Shown here one piece after another: positions 37,096 to 46,189 of a stretch of DNA of 64,000 bases (its first letter is position 1; each line of letters opens with the position of its first letter). The DNA is from Variovorax sp. SG517 (GTDB lineage Bacteria; Pseudomonadota; Gammaproteobacteria; Burkholderiales; Burkholderiaceae_C): NCBI RefSeq assembly GCF_013376045.1, contig NZ_JABMJG010000007.1:338433-402432 (forward strand), written 5' to 3'. The notes beneath the pieces were generated by a model. It did no database searches. It had not been told where the DNA came from and saw only the letters and a list, made by a program, of their open reading frames with translations. The translations under genes were made by a program, and so were the position numbers.

Positions 37096-38793
37096 ATGAC
37101 GCACGACGAAATCCTCGCCCAGTTCGGCCCTCGCGAAGCCATGGAATACGACGTGGTCGTGGTCGGCGGCGGCCCCGCCGGCCTGTCGACCGCGATCCGG
37201 CTCAAGCAACTGGCCGCGCAGCAGGAAAAGGAGATTTCGGTCGTGGTGCTCGAGAAGGGCTCGGAGCCCGGCGCGCACATCCTCTCGGGCGCCATCATGG
37301 ACCCGCGCGCGCTCAACGAACTGCTGCCCGACTGGAAAGAACTCGGCGCGCCGCTGAACCAGCCGGTCACCGACGACGCGATGGTGTTCCTGGGCGAGAA
37401 GTCGGGCCTGCGCACCCCCAACCTCTTCCTGCCGGCCTGCTTCCAGAACCACGGCAACTACATCATCAGCCTCGGCGCCTTCACCAAGTGGCTGGCCCAG
37501 CAGGCGGAGAACCTGGGCGTGGAGATCTTCCCGGGCTTCCCCGCCGCCGAGGTTCTCTACAACGAAGACGGCTCCGTGCGTGGCGTGGCCACCGGCAATA
37601 TGGGCGTCGGCAAGGACGGCGAGCCCACCGAGAACTTCCAGCTCGGCATGGAGCTGCTGGGCAAGTACACCGTGTTCGCCGAAGGCGCACGCGGCCACCT
37701 CGGCCGCCAGCTCATCGCCAAGTACAAGCTCGACGCCGGCAAGGACCCGCAGACCTACGGCCTCGGCGTGAAGGAAGTGTGGGAGATCGATCCCAAGCGC
37801 CACCAGCCCGGCTTTGTGCTGCACACCGCCGGCTGGCCGATGAAGAGCGACACCTACGGCGGCGCCTTCCTCTATCACATGGAGGACAACAAGGTCACCA
37901 TGGGCTTCATCACGGGCCTGGACTACAGCAACCCCTACCTGAGCCCCTTCGAGGAAATGCAGCGCTGGAAGCTGCACCCCAACATCCGCTGGTACCTGGA
38001 GGGCGACGAGTCCAAGGGCATCAAGCCCGCCAAGCGCATCGGCTACGGCGCGCGCGCCATCACGGCCGGCGGCCTGATGTCGCTGCCCAAGACCGTGTTC
38101 CCGGGCGGCGCGCTGGTCGGCTGCGAGGCCGGCTACCTCAACGTGAGCCGCATCAAGGGCAGCCATGCCGCCATCAAGACCGGCATGCTGTGCGCCGAAG
38201 CCGCCTTCGACGCGGTCATGGCCGGCCGCCAGCACGACGAACTCGCCGCATACCCGGCCGCCTTCGAGAAGAGCTGGCTGCACACCGAACTGAACAAGGC
38301 CCGCAACTTCAAGGCCTGGTTCAAGAAGGGCCTGGGTATCGCCACCTTCATGAACGGCGTCGAGCAATGGCTGCTCAAGGGCCATATTCCTTGGACGCTG
38401 CGCCGCAACAAGGCCGACCACCTGTACCTGAAGCCCGCTGCCGAGTGCAAGCCCATCGTCTACCCCAAGCCCGACGGCAAGCTCACCTTCGACCGCCTCT
38501 CCAGCGTGTTCATCAGCAACACCAACCATGAAGAGCAGCAGCCGGCCCACCTGACGCTCAAGGACGCGACAGTGCCCGTGAACGTCAACCTCGCCAAGTT
38601 CGCGGGCCCCGAGAGCCGCTACTGCCCCGCTGGCGTGTACGAGTTCGTCGGCACCGAGGACGGCAAGCAGCGCCTGCAGATCAACGCGCAGAACTGCGTG
38701 CACTGCAAGACCTGCGACATCAAGGACCCGACGCAGAACATCGTGTGGGTCACGCCCGAAGGCGGTGGCGGGCCGAACTACGTGGGGATGTAA
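37096..38793 (+). CDS. electron-transfer flavoprotein-ubiquinone oxidoreductase
   Basis: A 565-residue membrane-associated flavoprotein that passes electrons from reduced ETF to ubiquinone, serving all acyl-CoA dehydrogenases, including the valine-pathway enzyme at 1.4 kb. The FAD site is YDVVVVGGGPAGLSTAIRLK near residue 17, and GLGVKEVWEIDPKRHQPGFV lies in the middle. The C-terminal 4Fe-4S domain has RYCPAGVYEF and NAQNCVHCKTCDIKDPTQNI, with the four cluster cysteines. Length equals that of known ETF-QOs. It is monocistronic and followed by a clean intrinsic terminator. Confidence 0.96.
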   Translation: MTHDEILAQFGPREAMEYDVVVVGGGPAGLSTAIRLKQLAAQQEKEISVVVLEKGSEPGAHILSGAIMDPRALNELLPDWKELGAPLNQPVTDDAMVFLGEKSGLRTPNLFLPACFQNHGNYIISLGAFTKWLAQQAENLGVEIFPGFPAAEVLYNEDGSVRGVATGNMGVGKDGEPTENFQLGMELLGKYTVFAEGARGHLGRQLIAKYKLDAGKDPQTYGLGVKEVWEIDPKRHQPGFVLHTAGWPMKSDTYGGAFLYHMEDNKVTMGFITGLDYSNPYLSPFEEMQRWKLHPNIRWYLEGDESKGIKPAKRIGYGARAITAGGLMSLPKTVFPGGALVGCEAGYLNVSRIKGSHAAIKTGMLCAEAAFDAVMAGRQHDELAAYPAAFEKSWLHTELNKARNFKAWFKKGLGIATFMNGVEQWLLKGHIPWTLRRNKADHLYLKPAAECKPIVYPKPDGKLTFDRLSSVFISNTNHEEQQPAHLTLKDATVPVNVNLAKFAGPESRYCPAGVYEFVGTEDGKQRLQINAQNCVHCKTCDIKDPTQNIVWVTPEGGGGPNYVGM

Positions 38794-38821
38794 GGCCCCC
38801 GGCCGCTTCTTCCCGCTCGAG

Positions 38822-38842
38822 GCCCTCTTCGGAGGGCTTTTT
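38822..38842 (+). terminator. intrinsic terminator after ETF-QO
   Basis: GCCCTC-TTCG-GAGGGC followed directly by TTTTT: a 6-bp GC-rich stem with a stable UUCG tetraloop and a U tract. It starts 29 bases after the stop and also lies just past the end of the converging gene. Confidence 0.9.
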
Positions 38843-38856
38843 CTTTGCCTGCCGCC

Positions 38857-39918
38857 TCAGGCAAGGTACGAGGCAACCTCCTCGGGCGTGAGCATCCGCA
38901 CGAGCGACACACGCGACTTCTGCTCCGAATGGAGCACGCGGTCGAACCCGTTCCAGCTGCGGCTGGGCTTGTCCTGCGTGTCCAGCGCCACGAGCACCAG
39001 CCGGCCCTGCCTGCGCGCGTTCTCGCGCAGCGAACCTTCGCCCCATGACCACGCCATGGGATCGACCAGCTCGCCGTTCCTGAAGGCGTGGGCCTGCAGC
39101 CACAGGTACTCGGCGCAGTCGGTGTCGCGGCTTGCGTTCGCGCCCGACTCGCGCGCGGGCGGCTGGATGCCGAGGGCCTTGGCGTGCTTGCGCATCAGCT
39201 TCTGCAGAAGCGAGAACGCGTGGAAGTTGTTGTTGATGGCGTGGGCCTTCACCACCATGCCGGTGCCGGAGGCCGGGAGCACCACCACCAGTTCGTCCTC
39301 GTAGGCCAGTTCGGCGGCACCCTGCAGGAAGTGCAGACCGTCGATCGGCAGCGAATCGTTGACAGCCAACGCATCGACGCGCGCCACCAGTTCGCCGTCG
39401 GCCAGCAGGGCGCGATGGTTGCGCACGTCGCGCATGAGCATGGTCATCAGCGGAAGCACCAGCAGGCCGGCTGCGGCCTGCCGTGCCTCGACCTCGAAAC
39501 GTTCCTGCGCCGACAGCGCACCGAGCGCGGCATTGGCCGCCTGCCATTCGGCGAGATCGTCGGGATCCGCGTCATCGTCGTCCTCCTGCGGCTGCGTCGC
39601 GCAGAAGGGCTCGAGAGAGACGAGCAGGCCGGACATGAGCTCCAGCGCCGCGCCGAAGAGCAGATGCGGATCGGCGCCCTCCTCCACGAGTGCGCCGCAG
39701 AACAGGGCCAGCAGCGCGGCCCGATGAGGATGCAGAACGGGCAACTCGGCAGCGGCGAGTTGCAGCACGTCGTTCTTCTCTGGGCTTTTCATCACCGAGA
39801 CGTAGAAATCCATCACCTCCTTGCGCGAGAAGAACGAGGACTTGGTTTCGAGATCGGCCTCGCGCAGCACGGGCTGCCGCAGCGTGGCGAGGAAGTCGGG
39901 AGGAAGTGTCGTGGTCAT
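38857..39918 (-). CDS. conserved protein of unknown function
   Basis: A 353-residue, acidic, mostly helical soluble protein (from the ATG at 39918) with no signal peptide. It has a hydrophobic helix-rich centre (AALLALFCGALVEEGADPHL), an Asp-rich linker QEDDDDADPDDLAE, and a C-terminal half with EDELVVVLPASGTGMVVKAH. I do not recognise the family. The start is uncertain: ATGs at 39918, 39927, 39936 and 39945 fall in a 9-base tandem repeat and none has a strong ribosome site. The composition matches its neighbours, so there is no sign of recent transfer. Confidence 0.65.
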   Translation of the reverse strand: MTTTLPPDFLATLRQPVLREADLETKSSFFSRKEVMDFYVSVMKSPEKNDVLQLAAAELPVLHPHRAALLALFCGALVEEGADPHLLFGAALELMSGLLVSLEPFCATQPQEDDDDADPDDLAEWQAANAALGALSAQERFEVEARQAAAGLLVLPLMTMLMRDVRNHRALLADGELVARVDALAVNDSLPIDGLHFLQGAAELAYEDELVVVLPASGTGMVVKAHAINNNFHAFSLLQKLMRKHAKALGIQPPARESGANASRDTDCAEYLWLQAHAFRNGELVDPMAWSWGEGSLRENARRQGRLVLVALDTQDKPSRSWNGFDRVLHSEQKSRVSLVRMLTPEEVASYLA

Positions 39919-40058
39919 GGGCGGCATAAGCGGCATAGGCGGCATGGGCGGCTCGAATCGGGCCGGAAGCTATCCGGGGCAACTTGTGGGCTCTTGGCGG
40001 CGGTTCGCTTGCGATTTGCTTATTCTCCAGGCTCACCAGGAAACAGGAGAGAGACTTC

Positions 40059-41078
40059 ATGCAGATCGTCATCACCGGCGGCGCCGGCTTTCTCGGCGCG
40101 CGCCTCGCACGCACGCTGCTCGCGCAAGGCAGCCTTTCACTGGCCGGCGCCGCGGCCCGCCCCATCGAGCGCATCACGCTGGTCGACCGCGCCGCTCCGC
40201 CGGCGGACCTGGCAGCCGACGGCCGCATCGAGGCCATCACCGGCGACCTCAACGACCAGCTCTCGGCGCAGGCCGATGCCACGCCCTGGCGCGAGGCCGA
40301 CGCCATCTTCCACCTGGCCGCAGCAGTGAGCGGCGAATGCGAGGCCGACTTCGACCTCGGCATGCGCAGCAACTTCGCCGCCACGCATGCGCTGCTCGAA
40401 CGGGTTCGCGCTCTCGGCACGAAGCCGGTGCTGGTCTTCGCCAGCTCGCTCGCGGTGTTCGGCGATTCGCCCGAGCAGCCGCTGCCGAAGGTGATCGAAG
40501 ACCACACGCTGCCCACGCCGCAGACCAGCTACGGCATCCAGAAATTCATAGGTGAACAGCTGGTGGCCGACTTCACGCGCAAGGGTTTCGTGCGCGGGCG
40601 CAGCGTGCGGCTCATGACGGTGAGCGTGCGGCCGGGCAAGCCCAACGGCGCGGCCTCGGGCTTCTTCAGCGGAATGATCCGCGAGCCGCTGGCGGGGCTG
40701 CGCGCGGCCTGCCCGGTGCCCGACGAGACGCCTGTGGCCGTTGCGTCACCGGCGCGCACTGTCGAAGGCATCATCCGCGCCGCCGAGGCGACCGACGCGC
40801 AATGGGGCCCGCGCACCGCGCTGAACCTGCCCTCGCTGCCGACCACGGTGGGCGAGATGGCCGCGGCGCTGGAGCGCGTGGCCGGCAAGGCCGCCACCGC
40901 CCTGCTCGACCGCACGCCCGACCCGACGATCATGCGGATCGTGAAGACCTGGCCCGGCCACATCGAAACCGCACGGGCGAAGGCGCTGGGCCTGACCGCC
41001 GACGACAGTTTCGAGGCGGTCATCCGCGAGTACGTCCGTGAAAATCCCGACGCGGTGAAGCTCCCCGGTGTTGCATAG
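40059..41078 (+). CDS. denD: NAD-dependent epimerase/dehydratase, D-erythronate dehydrogenase-like
   Basis: A 339-residue extended SDR close to DenD, which oxidises D-erythronate to 2-oxo-tetronate in four-carbon sugar-acid catabolism. The N-terminal Rossmann motif is VITGGAGFLGARLARTLL. FHLAAAVSGECEADFDLG, VFASSLAVFGD and SYGIQKFIGEQLVADF (Tyr-x3-Lys) follow, with LMTVSVRPGKPNGAASGFFS as a family mark. The ribosome site is ACAGGAGAGAGA. It lies 44 bases before a TRAP transporter in the same direction, fitting uptake and oxidation of a sugar acid. The kinase and decarboxylase normally paired with DenD are absent here. Confidence 0.82.
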   Translation: MQIVITGGAGFLGARLARTLLAQGSLSLAGAAARPIERITLVDRAAPPADLAADGRIEAITGDLNDQLSAQADATPWREADAIFHLAAAVSGECEADFDLGMRSNFAATHALLERVRALGTKPVLVFASSLAVFGDSPEQPLPKVIEDHTLPTPQTSYGIQKFIGEQLVADFTRKGFVRGRSVRLMTVSVRPGKPNGAASGFFSGMIREPLAGLRAACPVPDETPVAVASPARTVEGIIRAAEATDAQWGPRTALNLPSLPTTVGEMAAALERVAGKAATALLDRTPDPTIMRIVKTWPGHIETARAKALGLTADDSFEAVIREYVRENPDAVKLPGVA

Positions 41079-41081
41079 TCC

Positions 41082-41100
41082 GGTGCGCCTGACGCGCACC
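41082..41100 (+). other. hairpin between denD and the TRAP genes
   Basis: GGTGCGC-CTGAC-GCGCACC, a 7-bp perfect stem without a T tract, located 4 bases after the denD stop. It is more likely an mRNA-processing or stability element than a full terminator. Confidence 0.4.
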
Positions 41101-41122
41101 TGACCCCAACCCCGGAGACATC

Positions 41123-42106
41123 ATGAAACTCGGCCACATCGCCGCCGCCTGCCTTTCGCTCGCCCTGGGCACCCTCGCCGCTTCCGCCTTCGCCCAGGCC
41201 CCCACCGTTCTCAAGATCGGCTACGCGACTTCCAAGGAGTCGCACTACGGCGTGGGCTCCACGGTGTTCTGCGAAGAGATCGAGAAGGGCACGCAAGGCC
41301 GCTACAAGTGCCAGCACTTCGCCAACTCGGCGCTGGGCGGCGAGCGCGAGCAGATCGAGGCCATCCAGCTGGGCACGCAGGACCTGGTCAACACCTCGAC
41401 CGGCCCGGTGGGCAACTTCGTACCCGAGGTGAAGATTGTTGACATTCCGTTCCTCTTTCGCGACTACGACCATGCGCGCAAGGTGATGGACGGCCCGATC
41501 GGCCAGGACATCCTGACCAAGTTCCCGAGCAAGGGCATCATCGCGCTGGCCTGGACGGAGAACGGCTTTCGCCACATGACGAACAGCAAGCGCGACATCG
41601 TCAAGCCCACCGACGCGGCCGGCCTGAAGATGCGCACCATGGAAAACAAGGTGCACATGGACGGCTACCGCACCTTCGGCATCCTGCCCACGCCGATGGC
41701 CTTCCCCGAGCTCTTCGGCGCGCTGCAGCAGGGCACGGTCGACGGGCAGGAGAACCCCATTCCGGTGATCCTGGCCTCGAAGTTCTCGCAGGTGCAGAAG
41801 CACCTCTCGCTCACGGGCCACGTGTACTCGCCGGCGCTCCTGCTGCTGTCGCCGAAGGTGTGGAACAAGCTCTCGGACGCCGACAAGAAGGTGTTCACCG
41901 AAGCCGCGAAGAAGGCCGCCATTGCCCAGCGCAAGAAGGTGAACGACGACGAGAACAACGGCATCGCCCAGCTCGAGAAAGACGGCATGAAGGTCACGCG
42001 CACGGTCGACGGCGCCGCCTTCCGCGAGGCGCTGAAGCCGGCGTACGTGAGCTACGCCAAGGAATTCGGCGCGGACAACATCAAGAAGATCACGGACGTC
42101 AAGTAA
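41123..42106 (+). CDS. TRAP transporter substrate-binding protein (DctP type)
   Basis: A 327-residue periplasmic receptor of a TRAP transporter. The signal peptide is residues 1-25 (CLSLALGTLAASAFAQAP). Family marks are SKESHYGVGSTVFCEEIEKG, the conserved Arg region KMRTMENKVHMDGYRTFG that holds the carboxylate, and TPMAFPELFGALQQGTVDGQ. Ligands of DctP proteins are organic or sugar acids; the adjacent denD suggests a four-carbon sugar acid such as erythronate (inferred). The gene is followed by a terminator-like hairpin before dctQ, so the receptor can be made in excess over the membrane subunits. Confidence 0.92.
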   Translation: MKLGHIAAACLSLALGTLAASAFAQAPTVLKIGYATSKESHYGVGSTVFCEEIEKGTQGRYKCQHFANSALGGEREQIEAIQLGTQDLVNTSTGPVGNFVPEVKIVDIPFLFRDYDHARKVMDGPIGQDILTKFPSKGIIALAWTENGFRHMTNSKRDIVKPTDAAGLKMRTMENKVHMDGYRTFGILPTPMAFPELFGALQQGTVDGQENPIPVILASKFSQVQKHLSLTGHVYSPALLLLSPKVWNKLSDADKKVFTEAAKKAAIAQRKKVNDDENNGIAQLEKDGMKVTRTVDGAAFREALKPAYVSYAKEFGADNIKKITDVK

Positions 42107-42133
42107 CGCACGCTCCGCCGGTCTTCCGGCAAC

Positions 42134-42173
42134 GCGCCCGGTCCGCCACAGTGCGCCGGGCGCTTCGTTTTTT
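42134..42173 (+). terminator. attenuating hairpin between dctP and dctQ
   Basis: GCGCCCGG (42134-42141) and CCGGGCGC (42156-42163) form an 8-bp GC stem with a 14-base loop, followed by TTCGTTTTTT. It looks like an intrinsic terminator inside an operon, which would reduce transcription of dctQM relative to dctP. Confidence 0.7.
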
Positions 42174-42206
42174 CTTCTCTCCCGAAACAACAGAGAACAA
42201 CTCAAA

Positions 42207-42719
42207 GTGCAAGCCTTCGAGCGCTACTTTCTCGCCGCCAACCGCTGGGCGCTGATTCTTCTGCTGGCCGCCATGTCGGTCATCATCTTCACCAACGTCG
42301 TGCTGCGCTACACCACCAGCCAATCGCTCGAATGGGCCGAGGAGGTGTCGCGCCACATGATGATCTGGCTCACTTTCCTGGGCGCCGGCCCGGTGCTGCG
42401 CTACGGCGGGCACATCGCGGTCGAGAACCTTCAGGACGCGCTGCCCCGCTCCGCCGCGGTGGCGCTGCGCATCGTGGTGGCCGGGCTGCTCTTCGCCTTC
42501 TTCGGCTTCATGGTGTGGTACGGCTGGCTCTACATGCAGCGCACGATGTTCCAGCTCACGGCCGTCACGCAGATTCCGTTCGCCTACATCTACAGCGCGA
42601 TGCTGTTCGGCGGCGTGCTGCTCGTCGTGCACTGGCTGCTGGTGGTGCGCGGCTACGTGCTGAACCGCGAGTTCGCGTCCGACGCGCACTTCGACGCCAA
42701 CGCCTCGGCGTCGCTGTAA
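42207..42719 (+). CDS. TRAP transporter small membrane subunit (DctQ type)
   Basis: A 170-residue protein with four hydrophobic helices: WALILLLAAMSVIIFTNVVL, MMIWLTFLGAGPVLRYGGHI, AVALRIVVAGLLFAFFGFMV and IPFAYIYSAMLFGGVLLVVH. The EWAEEVSRHMMIWLTFLG motif is the DctQ signature. It starts with GTG (VQAFERYFLAANRW). It forms the stator of the transporter with DctM, which begins 12 bases later. Confidence 0.9.
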   Translation: MQAFERYFLAANRWALILLLAAMSVIIFTNVVLRYTTSQSLEWAEEVSRHMMIWLTFLGAGPVLRYGGHIAVENLQDALPRSAAVALRIVVAGLLFAFFGFMVWYGWLYMQRTMFQLTAVTQIPFAYIYSAMLFGGVLLVVHWLLVVRGYVLNREFASDAHFDANASASL

Positions 42720-42731
42720 GGAGGAACGACC

Positions 42732-44024
42732 ATGGATGCCAGCATCGTTCTGATCGTCTCCGCCTGCATTTTCCTGGCCATCGGCGTGCCCGTGGCCTTC
42801 GCGCTGGGCTTGTCCACCGTCACCACGCTGATCCTCGCGGAAAACTATCCGCTGATGGTGCTGCTGAAGGAAACCTTCACCGGCATCGACAGCTTTCCGC
42901 TGATGGCGGTGCCCTTCTTCATCCTGGCGGCCGAGCTAATGAGCGGCGGCTCGCTCACCGAGGTGCTGCTGCGCTTCGCGGGCCAATTCGTGGGCCACCG
43001 GCGCGGCGGGCTCGGCTACACCAACGTGGTGTCGCTGACCTTCTTCTCGGGCATCTCGGGCTCGGCGCTGGCCGACGCGGCGGGGCCGGGGTCGATGCTC
43101 ATCAGGATGATGGACAAGGCCGGCTACGACCGCTCGTACGCGGCGGCGCTCACCGCCTCGACCGCGATCGTGGGGCCGATCATCCCGCCCTCGATCATCA
43201 TGATCATCTACGCGCTGCAGGACGAGACGGTCTCGGTCGGCACGCTGTTCGCGGCGGGCATCCTCCCGGGCATCCTGATCGCGGTGGCGATGTGCCTGGT
43301 GAACTACCACGTCTCGAAGAAGCGCAACTACAAGGGCGATGGGCAGACGCCGCCGCTGCGCGAGATCCTGGTGACGACGTGGAAGGCGATTCCCGCGATC
43401 CTGCTGCCGGTGGTCATCCTGGGCGGCATGCGCGCGGGCTGGTTCACGCCCACAGAAGCCTCGGTGGTGGCGGTGTTCTACGCGCTGGTGTGCGGCAAGT
43501 TCGTCTACCGCACGCTCGAATGGAAGGCGCTGCCGGACATTCTTTCGCGCTCCGCCCTGCTCTCGGCCTCGGTGCTGATCATCATCGGCCTGTCGGCGTC
43601 GTTCGCGTGGGTCCTGACCATCGAGGGCATTCCGCAGCAGATGGCCGAGTGGCTGATCGGCATGAACCTCTCGCCGTGGATGTTCCTGATCATCGTCAAC
43701 ATCTTCCTGCTGCTCTTCGGCATCTTCATCGAGCCGCTGCCGGGCGTGATGGTGCTGGCGCCGATCCTCGCGCCGGTGGCGGTGAAGCTGGGCGTGGACC
43801 CGGTGCACTTCGCGATGATCGTGATCTTCAACCTCACGCTCGGCATGATCACGCCGCCGGTGGGCGGGCTGCTCTTCGTGACATGCAACGTGTCGAAGGT
43901 GCCGATGACGGCGCTGGTGAAGGAGCTGGTGCCCTTCCTGTGGGCACACGGCGCGGTACTGCTGATTTTGACTTTCGTGCCGGCGCTGAGCACCTGGCTG
44001 CCGCACACGCTAGGGTTCAAGTAG
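42732..44024 (+). CDS. TRAP transporter large permease (DctM type)
   Basis: A 430-residue DctM permease using a sodium gradient. About twelve hydrophobic segments are present. Family blocks are FFILAAELMSGGSLTEVLLR, FFSGISGSALADAAGPGSML, ASTAIVGPIIPPSIIMIIYA and NLTLGMITPPVGGLLFVTCN. It is the last gene of the denD-dctPQM series, and the AraC gene converges 9 bases after its stop. The ATG is preceded by AAGGAGGAACGACC, a very strong ribosome site. Confidence 0.95.
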   Translation: MDASIVLIVSACIFLAIGVPVAFALGLSTVTTLILAENYPLMVLLKETFTGIDSFPLMAVPFFILAAELMSGGSLTEVLLRFAGQFVGHRRGGLGYTNVVSLTFFSGISGSALADAAGPGSMLIRMMDKAGYDRSYAAALTASTAIVGPIIPPSIIMIIYALQDETVSVGTLFAAGILPGILIAVAMCLVNYHVSKKRNYKGDGQTPPLREILVTTWKAIPAILLPVVILGGMRAGWFTPTEASVVAVFYALVCGKFVYRTLEWKALPDILSRSALLSASVLIIIGLSASFAWVLTIEGIPQQMAEWLIGMNLSPWMFLIIVNIFLLLFGIFIEPLPGVMVLAPILAPVAVKLGVDPVHFAMIVIFNLTLGMITPPVGGLLFVTCNVSKVPMTALVKELVPFLWAHGAVLLILTFVPALSTWLPHTLGFK

Positions 44025-44033
44025 CGAAGCCGT

Positions 44034-44816
44034 TCATCCGGGCCGGTGCAGGTACTGGCTCGGCGGCACGCCCAAGGTGCGCCGGAACATCGCGGTGAAG
44101 GCGCTCGGGCTCTCGTAGCCGTGGGCCAGCGCCACCTCCAGGATCGACGCGCCCGCTGCCAGCCGGGGCAGGCTCAGCAGCAGCCTCGCCTGCCGGCACC
44201 ACGCACCGAAGTTCATGCCCGTCTCGCGCTGGAACAGGCGCGCGAGCGTGCGGGTGTTCATGTGCAGGCGCTGCGCCCAGTCGTCCAGCGCGGCGGGCAG
44301 CGAAGGATCGCGCACCAGTTCCTCGCACAGCGCGGCCAGCCGGGCGTGGCGTGGCATCGGCACGTGCAGCGAAAGCGCGGGTGCGGCCTCGATCTCGTCG
44401 AGGATCAGCTCCATCACGCGCTCGTCGCGGCCGCCCGGCGCGTAGTCCAGCGGCAGCGACACGGCCGTGACGATCAGCTCCCGCAGCAGCGCGCCGACGT
44501 GGATCACGCGGCACTCGCTGCCCAGGTCGGCACGTGTGCCGGGCTCGACGAACACGGTGCGCATGCGCACCTCGCCGGCCATGCGGATCTCGTGCTCCAT
44601 GCCGCCGGGCACCCACACGCCGCGACCGGTCGGCACCACCCAGCTTCCGGCCGCCGCGCTCACCAGCATCACGCCCGAGATCGCGTGGATGAGCTGCCCG
44701 CGCCGGTGCGTGTGCGGCGGAATGAAGGCGTCGCCGGCAGGGTCGGTCGCGAGCACCGCGACGGCGCGCGGGGTCGATTCGCCCTGCTCCGGGCGGAGGT
44801 TGATCGCTTTGTCCAT
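44034..44816 (-). CDS. AraC-family regulator with cupin sensor
   Basis: A 260-residue regulator. Residues about 30-120 form an AraC-type cupin (PPHTHRRGQLIHAISGVMLV, then VPTGRGVWVPGGMEHEI). The C-terminal 100 residues hold two HTHs (LDDWAQRLHMNTRTLARLFQ and ASILEVALAHGYESPSAFTA, ending LGVPPSQYLHRP). ATG 44816 (MDKAINLRPEQGE) is preferred; the frame is open for 31 codons upstream. It is divergent from the MFS transporter 98 bases away. AraC regulators of this cupin type are often paired with such an exporter, which it probably controls. Confidence 0.88.
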   Translation of the reverse strand: MDKAINLRPEQGESTPRAVAVLATDPAGDAFIPPHTHRRGQLIHAISGVMLVSAAAGSWVVPTGRGVWVPGGMEHEIRMAGEVRMRTVFVEPGTRADLGSECRVIHVGALLRELIVTAVSLPLDYAPGGRDERVMELILDEIEAAPALSLHVPMPRHARLAALCEELVRDPSLPAALDDWAQRLHMNTRTLARLFQRETGMNFGAWCRQARLLLSLPRLAAGASILEVALAHGYESPSAFTAMFRRTLGVPPSQYLHRPG

Positions 44817-44914
44817 TTCTCGACGATGCTTGCCAATTCGTAGCAGGAACATCTTCTCACGGCTTCCTACGATGCTTTTTTCCACTCCTACAGCAAACGA
44901 AAGAAGCATCCGTC

Positions 44915-46105
44915 ATGAACAAGCGCCGACTCGGGCTGCTCACCGGCACCCATGCCGTCAACGACCTCTACCAGGGCCTCGTGCCCGCCCTGCTGCCCTT
45001 CATGGTGCTGGAGCGCGGCTATAGCTACACGGCAGTCAGCGGCCTGATGCTGGCGGCCACGGGTCTGTCGAGCGTGGTGCAGCCGCTGTTCGGCCTGTAC
45101 GCCGACCGGCATCCGCGCAGCTGGCTGGTGCCCACGGGCTTCCTGGTGGCCGCGCTGGGCGTGGTGCTGGCGGGGCTGAGCCAGAGCTACCTGCTGACCT
45201 GGATCGCGATGGCGCTGTGCGGCCTGGGCATCGCGGCCTACCACCCGCCGGCCACGGTGGCTGCGCGCGCGGCTGGCGGCGGCTCGCAGAAAGCGATGAG
45301 CGTGTTCTCGGTGGGCGGCACCATCGGCGCCTCGTTCGCGCCGGTGCTGGCGGCCACGGCCGTGGGCGGCGGCAGCCTGTCGCGCAGCTACCTGCTGGGC
45401 GCGCCGGCGCTGGCGATGGGCGTGGTGTGGTTCGTCGTGAGCGCGCGGCGCGGTGCGGCCTCGGGCAGCGCGGCCGCGGCGGCACGCAAGGCCGGCGACC
45501 ACCTGATGAAGCCGCACAACGACTGGCACGCCTTCGGGCTGCTGGTGGCAACCATCGTGGGCTGGTCGATTCCGTACGTCACGGTGATGTCGATGCTGTC
45601 GCTGCGCATCACGCGCGACCTGCACGGCTCGGCCTTCCAGGGCGCGGCGGCGCTTACCGCGTTCACGGCGGCGGGCGCGGTCGGCACGCTGCTCGGTGGG
45701 TGGCTGGGCGATCGCATCGGGCGCATGGGCACGATCCGCGCGGGCTACCTCTTCGCGCTGCCCTCGCTCGCGGGCATCGTGCTCGCGCCGAGCGCCGGCT
45801 GGGCGCTGGCCTGCACCGGGCTCTTCGGCCTGTGCATGTTCCTGCCCTTCGCGGCACAGGTGACGCTCGCGCAGGACTACCTTCCGCGCAACCCGGCCAC
45901 CGCCAGCGGCATCGCGCTGGGGCTGGCGCTGTCGGTGGGCGGGCTGGTGTCGCCGCTCTTCGGCATGCTGTCGGACGCGCGCGGCCTCGGCGTGACGCTG
46001 ACGGCGGTGCTCTGCGTGCTGTGCGCCGCGGCGGTGATGGCGCTGCGCCTGCGCAACCGGACGCCGCAGGCCTTGCCGGCCGAAGCCGAGGGGGCTGCCG
46101 CCTGA
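44915..46105 (+). CDS. MFS transporter, fosmidomycin-resistance (Fsr) type
   Basis: A 396-residue major facilitator with about twelve membrane helices. The N-terminal GTHAVNDLYQGLVPALLPFM is the Fsr-type signature (H-x-x-N-D). The MFS loop DRHPRSWLVPTG follows helix 2, and WLGDRIGRMGTIRAGYLFAL repeats it in the second half. Substrates of the family are exported drugs or metabolites; the natural one here is unknown. It is divergent from the AraC regulator. Confidence 0.88.
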   Translation: MNKRRLGLLTGTHAVNDLYQGLVPALLPFMVLERGYSYTAVSGLMLAATGLSSVVQPLFGLYADRHPRSWLVPTGFLVAALGVVLAGLSQSYLLTWIAMALCGLGIAAYHPPATVAARAAGGGSQKAMSVFSVGGTIGASFAPVLAATAVGGGSLSRSYLLGAPALAMGVVWFVVSARRGAASGSAAAAARKAGDHLMKPHNDWHAFGLLVATIVGWSIPYVTVMSMLSLRITRDLHGSAFQGAAALTAFTAAGAVGTLLGGWLGDRIGRMGTIRAGYLFALPSLAGIVLAPSAGWALACTGLFGLCMFLPFAAQVTLAQDYLPRNPATASGIALGLALSVGGLVSPLFGMLSDARGLGVTLTAVLCVLCAAAVMALRLRNRTPQALPAEAEGAAA

Positions 46106-46189
46106 ACACGGGTTCCCCGGGGGGCCAGTCGGCTTCACGCATGTTCGCTGCCAGAATCGGGCGAGAACCGACAAGGAGGGGACTGCGCC

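Noticed and set aside
39918..39950. Short GGCGGCAT tandem repeat as a CRISPR or regulatory repeat
   Set aside because: Only about four imperfect 9-base units overlapping a start codon region; no spacers.
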